A DNA stretch of 64,000 nucleotides from positions 1 through 64,000 of the forward strand of contig NZ_JADEVT010000004.1 of assembly GCF_030466625.1 (NCBI RefSeq). The letters are read 5' to 3'. The DNA comes from Nocardioides sp. ChNu-153. Its GTDB lineage: Bacteria; Actinomycetota; Actinomycetes; Propionibacteriales; Nocardioidaceae. A program made the translations under genes and the position numbers. Below the pieces are notes generated by a model. That model was given only the letters and a program-made list of their open reading frames with translations, ran no database searches and was not told the origin of the DNA. Below are positions 26,787 through 34,575 of this stretch, one piece after another. Positions within the stretch are counted from its first letter, which is position 1, and every line of letters starts with the position of its first letter.

Positions 26787-28964
26787 ATGACCTCGAGCGT
26801 CCCCGAGCACCCGCCCGTCGCCGAGCCCCGGCCCGTGACGACCACCCACCACGGCCACGAGCGCAGGGACGAGTACGACTGGCTGCGGGCCAAGGACGAC
26901 CCGGAGGTCCTCGCCCACCTCGAGGCCGAGAACGCGTGGACCGAGGCCCGCACCGCGCACCTCGCCGACCTGCGGGCGACGATCTTCGAGGAGATCAAGG
27001 CCCGCACCCGGGAGACCGACCTGTCGGTGCCGACCCGCAACCGCGGCTACTGGTACTACTCGCGCTCCTTCGAGGGCAAGGAGTACGGCGCGAGCTGCCG
27101 TGTCGCGGTCACGGACCCCGACGACTGGACACCCCCGCAGCCGGCGGCCGACAGCGCTCCCGACCAGCCCGCGCTGCCCGGCGAGGAGCTGCTGCTCGAC
27201 CTCGACGAGCTGGCGGAGGGCCACGAGTTCTTCTCCCTCGGCGGCTCCTCGATCAGCCCCAGCACGACGCTGCTCGCCCACGCCACCGACACGGTGGGCG
27301 ACGAGCGCTACACGGTGCGGGTCAAGGACCTCGCGACCGGCGACCTGCTCGCCGACGAGCTGACCGGCGTGCTGGGCGGCGTCACCTGGAACCGGGACTC
27401 CGACGCCTTCTACTACACGACGGTCGACGACACCTGGCGCCCCGACAAGGTCTGGCGCCACGTGCTGGGCACCGACCAGGCCGACGACGAGCTGGTCTTC
27501 CACGAGACCGACGCCCGCTACTGGACCGGCATCGGCCGCTCCCGCACCGACCGGTTCCTCCTCGTCTTCACCGGGTCGAAGACGACGAGCGAGGTGCGCT
27601 TCCTCGACTTCGACGACCCCGCGGCCGGTCTCCAGCTGTTCGCCCCCCGCGTCGAGGGTGTCGAGTACGGCGTGGAGCACGCCCGCCTGCGCGGCGAGGA
27701 CGTGTTCCTGGTGCTGCACAACGCCGACGGGCCCGACTTCGCGGTCGCGACCGCGCCGGTGGCGCCGACCCCGCGCGCCGCGTGGCGCCCGCTGCTCGCC
27801 CACGACGCGGCGGTGCGGCTCGAGGCCGTCGAGGCCTTCGCCGGGCATCTCGTCGTCCACCAGCGCAGCGAGGGCCTCACCCAGCTGCGCATCCTCGAGC
27901 TCGACGACGCCGCGCCGAGCGGCGTCGGGGACGACTACCTCGTCGCGTTCGACGAGGCGGTCCACACCATCGACACGGGCAGCAACCCGGCGTTCGACCA
28001 GCCGGTGGTGCGGCTGGGCTACACGACGTTGGCCGTGCCGGCGTCGGTCTACGACTACGACGTCCGCACCCGCGAGCGGCACCTGCTGCGCCGCACCCCG
28101 GTGCTCGGCGGCTACGACCCGTCCGACTACGTCGAGCAGCGCCTGTGGGCCACCTCCGACGACGGCGAGCAGGTGCCGATCTCGCTGGTGGCGCGGCGCG
28201 AGGTCGCCGACGCCGTCGCCGCGGGCACGCCCGCGCCGCTGCACCTCTACGGGTACGGCTCCTACGAGGTGTCAGTGGACCCGTACTTCTCGGTGGCGCG
28301 CCTCTCGGTGCTCGACCGCGGCGCGGTCTTCGCCATCGCGCACGTGCGCGGCGGCGGCGAGATGGGCCGGCGGTGGTACGACGCCGGGAAGATGGAGCAC
28401 AAGCAGAACACCTTCACCGACTTCATCGCCTGCGGCCGCCACCTGGTCGCCGAGGGCTGGACGACCCCCGACCGGATGGTCGCCGAGGGCGGCAGCGCCG
28501 GCGGGCTGCTCATGGGCGCGGTCGCCAACCAGGCGCCCGAGCTGTGGGCCGGGATCGTGGCCGACGTGCCGTTCGTCGACGCGCTCACCTCCATGCTCGA
28601 CTCGTCGCTGCCCCTGACCGTGGGCGAGTACGAGGAGTGGGGCAACCCGGAGGACGACCCGGAGGCCTACGCCCGGATGGCGGGCTACGCCCCGTACGAC
28701 AACGTCGCCGCCGTCGACTACCCGCCGATCCTCGCGGAGACGTCGCTCAACGACACGCGGGTGCTGTACGTCGAGCCCGCGAAGTGGGTCGCCCGCCTGC
28801 GGGCGACCGCCGTGGGCCGCCGCGACTTCCTCCTGCGCACCGAGATGTCGGCCGGCCACGGCGGGGTCTCGGGCCGCTACAAGTCGTGGCACGACCGGGC
28901 CTTCAGCCTGGCCTGGATCCTCGACCGGATGGGCCTCGCGGAGCGTGCTCCCCTCGAAGACTGA
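26787..28964 (+). CDS. S9A family serine peptidase (oligopeptidase B type)
   Basis: 725 residues from ATG 26787, ten bases after dinB, so probably co-transcribed. The N-terminus (HGHERRDEYDWLRAKDDPEV) is the start typical of prolyl oligopeptidase/oligopeptidase B, followed by a seven-bladed propeller (about 75-410) and the alpha/beta-hydrolase domain. The catalytic triad is in place: Ser570 in AEGGSAGGLLMGA, Asp656 in SLNDTRVLYVEP and His691 in MSAGHGGVSGRY. GGGEMGRRWYDAGKM is the conserved region before the nucleophile. It cleaves short peptides after basic residues in the cytoplasm; no signal peptide is seen. Confidence 0.92.
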   Translation: MTSSVPEHPPVAEPRPVTTTHHGHERRDEYDWLRAKDDPEVLAHLEAENAWTEARTAHLADLRATIFEEIKARTRETDLSVPTRNRGYWYYSRSFEGKEYGASCRVAVTDPDDWTPPQPAADSAPDQPALPGEELLLDLDELAEGHEFFSLGGSSISPSTTLLAHATDTVGDERYTVRVKDLATGDLLADELTGVLGGVTWNRDSDAFYYTTVDDTWRPDKVWRHVLGTDQADDELVFHETDARYWTGIGRSRTDRFLLVFTGSKTTSEVRFLDFDDPAAGLQLFAPRVEGVEYGVEHARLRGEDVFLVLHNADGPDFAVATAPVAPTPRAAWRPLLAHDAAVRLEAVEAFAGHLVVHQRSEGLTQLRILELDDAAPSGVGDDYLVAFDEAVHTIDTGSNPAFDQPVVRLGYTTLAVPASVYDYDVRTRERHLLRRTPVLGGYDPSDYVEQRLWATSDDGEQVPISLVARREVADAVAAGTPAPLHLYGYGSYEVSVDPYFSVARLSVLDRGAVFAIAHVRGGGEMGRRWYDAGKMEHKQNTFTDFIACGRHLVAEGWTTPDRMVAEGGSAGGLLMGAVANQAPELWAGIVADVPFVDALTSMLDSSLPLTVGEYEEWGNPEDDPEAYARMAGYAPYDNVAAVDYPPILAETSLNDTRVLYVEPAKWVARLRATAVGRRDFLLRTEMSAGHGGVSGRYKSWHDRAFSLAWILDRMGLAERAPLED

Positions 28965-29158
28965 GACCTCCCCGCGAGGACTGAGAAGTCCCTGAGATTA
29001 CTGGTTCTGTGCAACTCGCAGGGATTCCCGCTCGTCGGGTACTGGTGAGACGCGCGGCGGGGGGACCCCATCCCATCGGGAATCCCCGCCGCGCCGAAGC
29101 AGTTACACCACACGTGCGGCGTACCACCCGACGCCGCACCGACGAGGAGGCGGGTCAG

Positions 29159-30130
29159 ATGTCCACACGCACCACGAAGGCAGCAGGACGCGCGACCGGG
29201 GACCGCGACATCGAGGGTCGCGACAGCGTCGGCCTGTACCTGGACGAGATCGCCCGTACGCCGCTGCTCGACGCGATCACCGAGGTCGAGCTGGCCAAGA
29301 CGATCGAGGCGGGCCTGTACGCCGAGCACCTGCTGGCGATCGGCCGGGTCGGCCGCCGCGGCGGCGGCGCACCGAAGTCCGCCAACCGCGAGGAGCTCGA
29401 GTGGCTCGCGGCCGAGGGCCAGCGCGCCATCGACACGTTCATCCAGGCCAACCTGCGCCTGGTCGTCTCGATCGCCCGCAAGTACGGCCGCTCGCAGATG
29501 CCGATGCTCGACCTGATCCAGGAGGGCAACACGGGCCTGATCCGCGCGGTCGAGAAGTTCGACTACGCGAAGGGCTTCAAGTTCTCCACCTACGCCACCT
29601 GGTGGGTGCGCCAGGCCATCACCCGCGGCATCGCGCAGCAGGCCCGTGTCGTGCGGCTGCCCGTGCACGTGGTCGAGGAGCTCAACCAGGTCAGCGGCGC
29701 CCGCCGCACCCTGGAGCGCCAGCTGGGCCGCGACCCCGAGCCCGAGGAGATCGCCACCGAGCTCGGCATGACGATGGAGCGCGTCACCGACCTGCTCTCG
29801 TGGGGCCGCGAGCACGTGAGCCTCGACTCCCCCGTCGACGAGGACGGCGACACCTCGCTCGGCGACCTCATGGCGCAGGAGACCTCGCCCGGCCCCGACC
29901 TGACGGTGCTCGACGTGGAGTCCCGCGACCGGCTCAACACGCTGGTCGCGCTGCTCGACGACCGCTCCGCCGACATCATCCGCTCGCGCTACGGCCTGGC
30001 CGACGGCCGCCAGCACAAGCTGGCCGACATCGGCACCAAGCACGGCATCTCGGCCGAGCGCGTGCGCCAGCTCGAGCGGGAGGCCCTGCAGAAGCTGCGC
30101 GGCTTCGCGGACCCCGACCTGGCTGCCTGA
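29159..30130 (+). CDS. Group 2 (HrdB-paralogous) RNA polymerase sigma factor
   Basis: 323 residues from ATG 29159, with GAGGAGG about 9 bases upstream. Region 1.2 is DSVGLYLDEIARTPLLDAITEVELAKTIEAGL; region 2 [43 protein letters not shown]... continues into the -10 recognition helix ([19 protein letters not shown]). Region 3 has VEELNQVSGARRTLERQLGRDP, and region 4 ends with ISAERVRQLEREALQKLRG. The long N-terminal extension of principal sigma factors is missing, so this is a non-essential or stress-type paralogue like actinobacterial HrdD or SigB of group 2. The 194 bases upstream hold no gene. Confidence 0.92.
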   Translation: MSTRTTKAAGRATGDRDIEGRDSVGLYLDEIARTPLLDAITEVELAKTIEAGLYAEHLLAIGRVGRRGGGAPKSANREELEWLAAEGQRAIDTFIQANLRLVVSIARKYGRSQMPMLDLIQEGNTGLIRAVEKFDYAKGFKFSTYATWWVRQAITRGIAQQARVVRLPVHVVEELNQVSGARRTLERQLGRDPEPEEIATELGMTMERVTDLLSWGREHVSLDSPVDEDGDTSLGDLMAQETSPGPDLTVLDVESRDRLNTLVALLDDRSADIIRSRYGLADGRQHKLADIGTKHGISAERVRQLEREALQKLRGFADPDLAA

Positions 30131-30144
30131 CCCCGGCCCGGTCC

Positions 30145-30167
30145 GCCCGGGTCCTCAAGACCCGGGC
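30145..30167. terminator. Terminator hairpin between sigma factor and coaE
   Basis: GCCCGGGTC (30145-30153), loop CTCAA, GACCCGGGC (30159-30167): a perfect 9-bp stem between convergent genes. It overlaps the last codons of coaE. Confidence 0.6.
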
Positions 30168-30751
30168 ACCCGCCCCAGCTCGCCGACGACCTCCACCACA
30201 CGCTGGTGGAGGTCGTCGCGCGTCCCGGTGTTGTCGATGACGTGGGTGGCGACCGCGAGCCGCTCCTCCCGCGTCGCCTGCGCGGCGATGCGGGCGCGGG
30301 CGTCGGCCTCCGTCCAGCCCCGGTCGCCCGTCATCCGCCTGACCTGCACCTCGACGGGGACGTCGACCACGACCACGGCGTCGAAGCGACCCTGCTGCCC
30401 CGTCTCCACCAGGAGCGGGATGTCGTGCACGACGAGCGTCCCCGGCCCGGCCGCGGCCTCGACCTCGGCGGCGGCCGCCCGGATGAGCGGGTGCAGGATC
30501 CCCTCGAGGGCGACCCGCCGGTCGGGATCGGCGAAGACGATCGCGCCCAGCGCGGCCCGGTCCAGCGTGCCGTCGTCGGCGAGCACGGACGGGCCGAACT
30601 CCTCGACGACGGCGGCGAGCCCCGGCGTACCCGGCTCGACGACCTGGCGGGCGAGCAGGTCGGAGTCCACGACCACCGCCCCCAGCTCGCGCAGCACGGC
30701 GGCCACGGTGCTCTTGCCGGAGGCGACTCCCCCGGTCAGCCCGATCCTCAT
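30155..30751 (-). CDS. coaE: Dephospho-CoA kinase
   Basis: 198 residues from ATG 30751. The P-loop IGLTGGVASGKST is at residues 3-15; DSDLLARQVVEPG is the substrate-binding stretch; HPLIRAAAAEVEAA and VVHDIPLLVETGQQGRFDAVVVVDVP follow, with the family's conserved lid RMTGDRGWTEADARARIAAQ and VIDNTGTRDDLHQRV. It phosphorylates dephospho-CoA, the last step of coenzyme A synthesis. Mycobacteria carry a longer CoaE with a C-terminal GrpB-like domain; this one lacks it. The neighbouring rpsA and polA genes reproduce the mycobacterial order coaE-rpsA-polA, with insertions. Confidence 0.95.
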   Translation of the reverse strand: MRIGLTGGVASGKSTVAAVLRELGAVVVDSDLLARQVVEPGTPGLAAVVEEFGPSVLADDGTLDRAALGAIVFADPDRRVALEGILHPLIRAAAAEVEAAAGPGTLVVHDIPLLVETGQQGRFDAVVVVDVPVEVQVRRMTGDRGWTEADARARIAAQATREERLAVATHVIDNTGTRDDLHQRVVEVVGELGRVPGS

Positions 30752-30774
30752 GCGTCCTCCCTCATGCGTCCTCC
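30747..30774. repeat. 14-bp tandem duplication of the coaE ribosome site and start codon
   Basis: CTCATGCGTCCTCC occurs twice in tandem. On the coding strand each copy reads GGAGGACGCATGAG, a ribosome binding site plus ATG. The upstream copy supplies the last codons and stop (GCA TGA) of the SIMPL gene; the other starts coaE. The upstream ATG would open only a five-codon frame. Confidence 0.85.
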
Positions 30775-31427
30775 TCGGTGGCGGTGAACCGCGCGTGCAC
30801 GCGGACGGTGAGCTCGACGGGGGCCGGGGAGACGGGCGCCTGCGCGAAGCCCGGGCCCGCGCCGGGGACGCTGCTCATGGCCCGCCACGCACCGCGCTCA
30901 CCCGCCTGGTCCAGCAGTCCCGCGTCGGCGAGCGCGGCGAACCGGGGCGTGCCGAGGCCGGCCGCGGCGGCGTACCCCTCGGCGCGGTCGCGGGCGTCGG
31001 CGACCGCGGCGCGCCGCAACCGGGCCAGGACCTCCGCCCGGTGCTCCGGCACCAGGGTCCACGCGACGTGGGCGACCTCGAACCCGTCGACGTCGGAGGC
31101 CCGCGCGACCCACCGGGCGAGAGCGGCCGCGTCGTCCAGCTCGACGCGGATCGCGACGAGGGCGTAGCGCACCGGCGCGTCGCCCGCACCGCGACCCTCG
31201 CGCTCCCAGCGGTCCTCCCGGCCGGACACGACGGCGTCGACCGAGCGCGACCGGACGGGCCCGTCCGCCGGCAGGAGAGCCACGACCTGCTCCGCCGCTC
31301 GCGCGACCTCGGCGTGCACCTGCGCGCCGTCGGGGCCGGTACGGCGGACCCGGGCGTGCACCGTGGCCCGGTCGGGCGGGACCGCGGCGTGCGCCACGCC
31401 CTCGACGGTGATCTCGACCTGCGTCAC
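30762..31427 (-). CDS. SIMPL domain (DUF541) protein
   Basis: 221 residues from GTG 31427. It fits the SIMPL/DUF541 family: a beta-alpha repeat protein starting TQVEITVEGVAHAAVPPDRATVHARVRRTG, a central helix with ARAAEQVVALLP, a variable strand segment (VRYALVAIRVELDD) and RAAVADARDRAEGYAAAAGL near residue 145, ending PVELTVRVHARFTA. Most SIMPL proteins are periplasmic, yet no signal peptide is visible here, so this one is likely cytoplasmic. Function unknown. It precedes coaE with 10 bases between and is probably co-transcribed. Confidence 0.83.
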   Translation of the reverse strand: MTQVEITVEGVAHAAVPPDRATVHARVRRTGPDGAQVHAEVARAAEQVVALLPADGPVRSRSVDAVVSGREDRWEREGRGAGDAPVRYALVAIRVELDDAAALARWVARASDVDGFEVAHVAWTLVPEHRAEVLARLRRAAVADARDRAEGYAAAAGLGTPRFAALADAGLLDQAGERGAWRAMSSVPGAGPGFAQAPVSPAPVELTVRVHARFTATEEDA

Positions 31428-31437
31428 GCCGCCGACC

Positions 31438-32367
31438 CTACTGGCCGGCCAGGGCCGCCTCCGCGCTCGCGCGGCACACCTCGTCCCAGGGCGTGGGCGC
31501 CAGCCCCAGCTCGGTCTCGGCGGCGGTCGAGTCCAGCACGTAGGGACGCTCGAACTGGTGGACCGTCTCGCGCAGCTCGCGGAGCAGCGGCACGACGGTG
31601 CCACCGACGGTGAGGAGCGCGCGCGGCCACGGCCGCACGCGCACGGGCGGGCGGCCCACTGCCCGGCACAGGTCGGCGATGGTCTCGGCCTGCGTGCGCG
31701 CCGGGTTGGTCGGCACGTGCCAGACGCGACCCTGGGCCTCGGGCTGGTCGACGACGGCCACCAGCGTGCGCGCGACGTCGCGCACGTCCGTCATGGAGTG
31801 GGGCACGTCCGTGCGGCCGAAGACGCGCACCGGCCGGCCCGCCAGCGCCCGGGGCGCCACCTGGGCGACGTGCGCCGTGCCGACGCCGGGCCCGACGTAG
31901 TCGGACCCCCGCACCTCGAACCCGCGCAGCCGGCCGGTCTCGTGCGCCTCGCGGACGTCGGCCCACATCCGGGCCCGCAGCGCGCCCTTGGCGCCCGTCG
32001 CCGCGTCGGGCATCCCCTCGACCATCGGGGCGTCGACCTCCCCGTACGGGTAGAGGTTGCCGGTCACCGCCAGCACCGCGCCCGTCTCCTCGGCCGCCCG
32101 CAGGAACGCCGCGGCCGCAGGGGGCCACCACGTCGACCACACGTCGTACGACGGGGGGTTGATGCAGTTGTAGAGGGCGACGGCGCCGTCGGTCTCGCGC
32201 ACGAGCGCCTCCCCGTCCGCGACGTCGAGCGCGACGCGACACGCCCCCGGCACCTCGGGTCCGGTCCCCGACCGGCTGACGAGCCGGACCTCCTCGCCCC
32301 GCGCCGCCAGCTGCGCCGCGACCGCGCGCCCGACCGCCCCGGCGCCCACCACCACGTGTCCCGCCAC
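31438..32367 (-). CDS. NAD-dependent epimerase/dehydratase (extended SDR)
   Basis: 309 residues from GTG 32367, preceded by GGAGG 6 bases away. The Rossmann start HVVVGAGAVGRAVAAQLAARG binds NAD(P). ALYNCINPPSYDVWSTWWP and AVTGNLYPYGEVDAPMVEGMPD hold the substrate region; the YxxxK-type motif is not obvious, so catalysis may differ from typical SDR enzymes. FGRTDVPHSMTDVRDVARTLV and VWHVPTNPARTQAETIADL match the atypical SDR subgroup. It is divergent from a TetR gene with two identical operators between them, so that TetR is the probable repressor. Confidence 0.88.
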   Translation of the reverse strand: MAGHVVVGAGAVGRAVAAQLAARGEEVRLVSRSGTGPEVPGACRVALDVADGEALVRETDGAVALYNCINPPSYDVWSTWWPPAAAAFLRAAEETGAVLAVTGNLYPYGEVDAPMVEGMPDAATGAKGALRARMWADVREAHETGRLRGFEVRGSDYVGPGVGTAHVAQVAPRALAGRPVRVFGRTDVPHSMTDVRDVARTLVAVVDQPEAQGRVWHVPTNPARTQAETIADLCRAVGRPPVRVRPWPRALLTVGGTVVPLLRELRETVHQFERPYVLDSTAAETELGLAPTPWDEVCRASAEAALAGQ

Positions 32368-32399
32368 CGTCCCACCTCCGTGATCACCGATCCAGGTCG

Positions 32400-32412
32400 A
32401 GAGCAGTGCTCT
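32400..32412. promoter_or_regulatory. TetR operator, copy 1
   Basis: AGAGCAGTGCTCT, a 13-bp palindrome with six-base arms around a central G, 33 bases upstream of the SDR start. An identical copy lies 53 bases further on. AGAGCA-type palindromes are known operators for actinobacterial TetR regulators. Confidence 0.75.
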
Positions 32413-32452
32413 GCCCTCACTGGAACGGTCCCACGGTCGGCGACCTCGCGCA

Positions 32453-32465
32453 AGAGCAGTGCTCT
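32453..32465. promoter_or_regulatory. TetR operator, copy 2
   Basis: The same 13 bases, AGAGCAGTGCTCT, 41 bases before the TetR start. With copy 1 the two sites are five helical turns apart and flank the shared divergent promoter region, which suggests repression of SDR and autorepression of the TetR gene. Confidence 0.75.
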
Positions 32466-32505
32466 CGTCGTGGTCGGGCGCTCCGAGGACCGCTACGCTG
32501 CCGGG

Positions 32506-33243
32506 GTGCCCCCGCTCCCCACCGACCAGTCCGAGCAGAGCGACCGGCCCGCGCCCTCGGCCGGCCGCACCGCCCGCGCCCTCGCCCGGGCCGAGCTGAC
32601 CCGCGCCATCCTCGACAGCGCGCGTCACCAGCTCGCCGAGGTGGGGCCGGCCGGCCTGTCGCTGCGGGCGGTGGCGCGCGACCTCGACATGGCCTCCTCG
32701 GCCGTCTACCGCTACTTCGCGAACCGGGACACGCTGCTGACCGCGCTCCTCGTGCGGACGTACGACGACCTGGGCGCCGCCGCCGAGGAGGCCGACGCCG
32801 GCCCGGGGGTCGACCCCGGCACGCGCCTCGTCGCCGTCGGGCGCGCCTTCCGCGCCTGGGCGCGGGCGCACCCGCACGAGTACGCGCTGCTCTACGGCAG
32901 CCCCGTCCCGGGGTACGTCGCACCCGCCGACACCGTGGCGCCCGCCACCCGGATCACCCGGGTGCTGCTCGACATCGCGGCCTCCGTGCCGGGAGCGGCC
33001 GACCGCCCCGCCGATCCCGCGGCGCACCTCGACGCGGTCACCGCGGCGGCCATCGCCCCCGTGGCGACCCTGACGGACCGGCCGCTGGCACCGGAGAGCG
33101 TCGCCCGGTCGCTGCACGCCTGGGCGACGCTCGTCGGCGCCGTCTCGCTGGAGCTGTTCGGGCACCTGCACCGCGCGGTGCTCGACCACGACGCCCACTT
33201 CGAGCACGTGCTGCGGCAGGTCGTGACCGACCTCGGCGCCTGA
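32506..33243 (+). CDS. TetR/AcrR family transcriptional regulator
   Basis: 245 residues from GTG 32506. After a Ser/Pro-rich lead, the HTH is ILDSARHQLAEVGPAGLSLRAVARDLDMASSAVYRYFANRDTLLTAL (spread over residues 40-87), the standard TetR DNA-binding domain. The C-terminal ligand/dimer domain contains FRAWARAHPHEYALLYGSPVPGY, which belongs to the WHG-type (TetR_C_33) C-terminal group. The two palindromes upstream are its probable sites, and the divergent SDR gene its probable target. It converges on the AraC-type gene with a 3-base gap. Confidence 0.9.
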   Translation: MPPLPTDQSEQSDRPAPSAGRTARALARAELTRAILDSARHQLAEVGPAGLSLRAVARDLDMASSAVYRYFANRDTLLTALLVRTYDDLGAAAEEADAGPGVDPGTRLVAVGRAFRAWARAHPHEYALLYGSPVPGYVAPADTVAPATRITRVLLDIAASVPGAADRPADPAAHLDAVTAAAIAPVATLTDRPLAPESVARSLHAWATLVGAVSLELFGHLHRAVLDHDAHFEHVLRQVVTDLGA

Positions 33244-33246
33244 GCC

Positions 33247-34221
33247 TCAGGCGGTCGCGGCCCGCTCGCCCTCGTCGCACGCGAACGTGCGGCGGTAGCG
33301 CTGCGGGCTGACCCCGCGCACGCGGGTGAAGTGGTGGCGCAGGGTGGCCGCGTTGACGAAGCCCACGTCGGCGGCGATCCGCTCGACCGGCAGGTTCGTG
33401 CGCTCCAGCAGCTCCTCGGCCAGCCGCACCCGCTGCGCGGTCACCCACGCGTGCGGCGTCGTGCCCGTCTCGTCGCGGAAGCGGCGCGCGAAGGTCCGCG
33501 GCGACATGTGGGCCCGCCGGGCGAGCTCCTCGACCCCGAGGTCGGCGTCCAGGTTCTCGGCCACCCAGGCGAGGAGCGGCCCCAGGGTCTCCGCGGTGCA
33601 CTCCGGCACCGCGCGGGCGATGAACTGCGCCTGCCCGCCCTCGCGCTGCGGCGGGACGACCATGCGGCGCGCGACGACGCCGGCCACGGCCGACCCGAGC
33701 TCCTGGCGCCACACGTGCAGGCAGGCGTCGAGACCGGCCGCCGTACCGGCGCTCGTGACCACCTGGCCCGCGTCGACGTACAGGACCTCCGGGACGACCC
33801 TGGCCCGGGGGAACCGGGACGCCAGCTCGTCGGTGTACATCCAGTGCGTCGTGCACTCGCGGCCGTCGAGCAGACCCGCTGCCCCGAGGACGAACGCACC
33901 GGAGCAGACGGACAGCAGGCGGGCGCCGCGGTCGTGGGCGGCGCGCAGCGCCTCCAGCACGGCCTCCCCCGGCGGCTCGTCGCGCGGGAGCGCGGGGACG
34001 GCGACGAGGTCGGCGGTGGCGAGCCGCTCCAGCCCGTGGTCGACCGTCACGGACAGTCCGGGCACGGTGGTCGCCAGGGGGCCGGTGCGGGGACCGCACA
34101 CGGCGAAGTCGATCGGCGGCAGCCCGTCGTCGGTGCGGTCGACCCCGAAGGCCTCGCACAGCAGGCCCAGCTCGAAGGGGGCGAGCCCGTCGTAGGCCAG
34201 CACGGCCACGTTCGTCAACAC
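33247..34221 (-). CDS. GlxA-type regulator: DJ-1/PfpI domain fused to AraC HTH
   Basis: 324 residues from GTG 34221. The N-terminal domain (1-185) is a class I glutamine-amidotransferase-like fold, VAVLAYDGLAPFELGLLCEAFGV, with the nucleophile-elbow cysteine in ARLLSVCSGAFVLGAAGLL and HWMYTDELASRFP. The C-terminal AraC domain has two HTH units: LGVEELARRAHMSPRTFARRFRDETG... and VERIAADVGFVNAATLRHHFTRVRGVSP. The same architecture is found in AdpA and GlxA, which bind TGGC-containing sites. Two TGCCAC/GTGGC inverted repeats lie just upstream, in the gap shared with the small membrane peptide. Confidence 0.9.
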   Translation of the reverse strand: MLTNVAVLAYDGLAPFELGLLCEAFGVDRTDDGLPPIDFAVCGPRTGPLATTVPGLSVTVDHGLERLATADLVAVPALPRDEPPGEAVLEALRAAHDRGARLLSVCSGAFVLGAAGLLDGRECTTHWMYTDELASRFPRARVVPEVLYVDAGQVVTSAGTAAGLDACLHVWRQELGSAVAGVVARRMVVPPQREGGQAQFIARAVPECTAETLGPLLAWVAENLDADLGVEELARRAHMSPRTFARRFRDETGTTPHAWVTAQRVRLAEELLERTNLPVERIAADVGFVNAATLRHHFTRVRGVSPQRYRRTFACDEGERAATA

Positions 34222-34231
34222 TCCGGCATCG

Positions 34232-34287
34232 TGCCACACGGCGTGGCAGGAAATCACGCTAACCCGGCATGACTGCCACTCGTGGCG
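34232..34287. promoter_or_regulatory. Pair of TGCCAC...GTGGC inverted repeats
   Basis: TGCCAC-N5-GTGGCA at 34232-34248 and TGCCAC-N2-GTGGCG at 34274-34287, with centres about 40 bases (four turns) apart. They lie between the AraC-type regulator and the divergent 47-residue gene. TGGC is the core recognised by AdpA-like regulators, so autoregulation is likely. Confidence 0.55.
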
Positions 34288-34315
34288 CGATAGTGTCGGT
34301 AGCACGATTCCTGCC

Positions 34316-34459
34316 ATGACCATCGCACTCATCGCCCTCGCCCTGCTGATCCTGCTCGCCGTCGCCCTGGGACGCACCGTCGCGCACGACCGCGGCTGCG
34401 CCCCCCGCTCGCACCCTGCGGACGTCTTCGACCCCACGGGGCCCGGGAGGTGGCGCTGA
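34316..34459 (+). CDS. 47-residue single-pass membrane peptide
   Basis: ATG 34316 opens 47 codons ending at TGA 34457-34459. The first 19 residues are entirely hydrophobic (TIALIALALLILLAVALG), followed by a basic cytoplasmic or external tail (RTVAHDRGCAPRSHPADVFDPTGPGRWR) with one cysteine. Third positions are nearly all G or C and the frame ends in front of a perfect terminator, which argues for a real gene. It is divergent from the GlxA-type regulator and shares its inverted-repeat region, so it may be a target. No known family is recognised. No strong ribosome binding site is evident. Confidence 0.55.
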   Translation: MTIALIALALLILLAVALGRTVAHDRGCAPRSHPADVFDPTGPGRWR

Positions 34460-34497
34460 CGCACCCGCGCACCGCGCCGAGCGCGCCCCGAGACGGA

Positions 34498-34535
34498 CGA
34501 AGGGCGTCCACCCCCGTGGGGGTGGACGCCCTTCG
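34498..34535. terminator. Perfect 18-bp terminator stem
   Basis: CGAAGGGCGTCCACCCCC (34498-34515) and its exact complement at 34518-34535 around two bases. It lies between the 47-residue gene and the convergent rpsA, and can serve both. Confidence 0.85.
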
Positions 34536-34575
34536 CGTCGTTCGGTGCGCCGGTGGCGCGGGCCCTACCTCGGGC

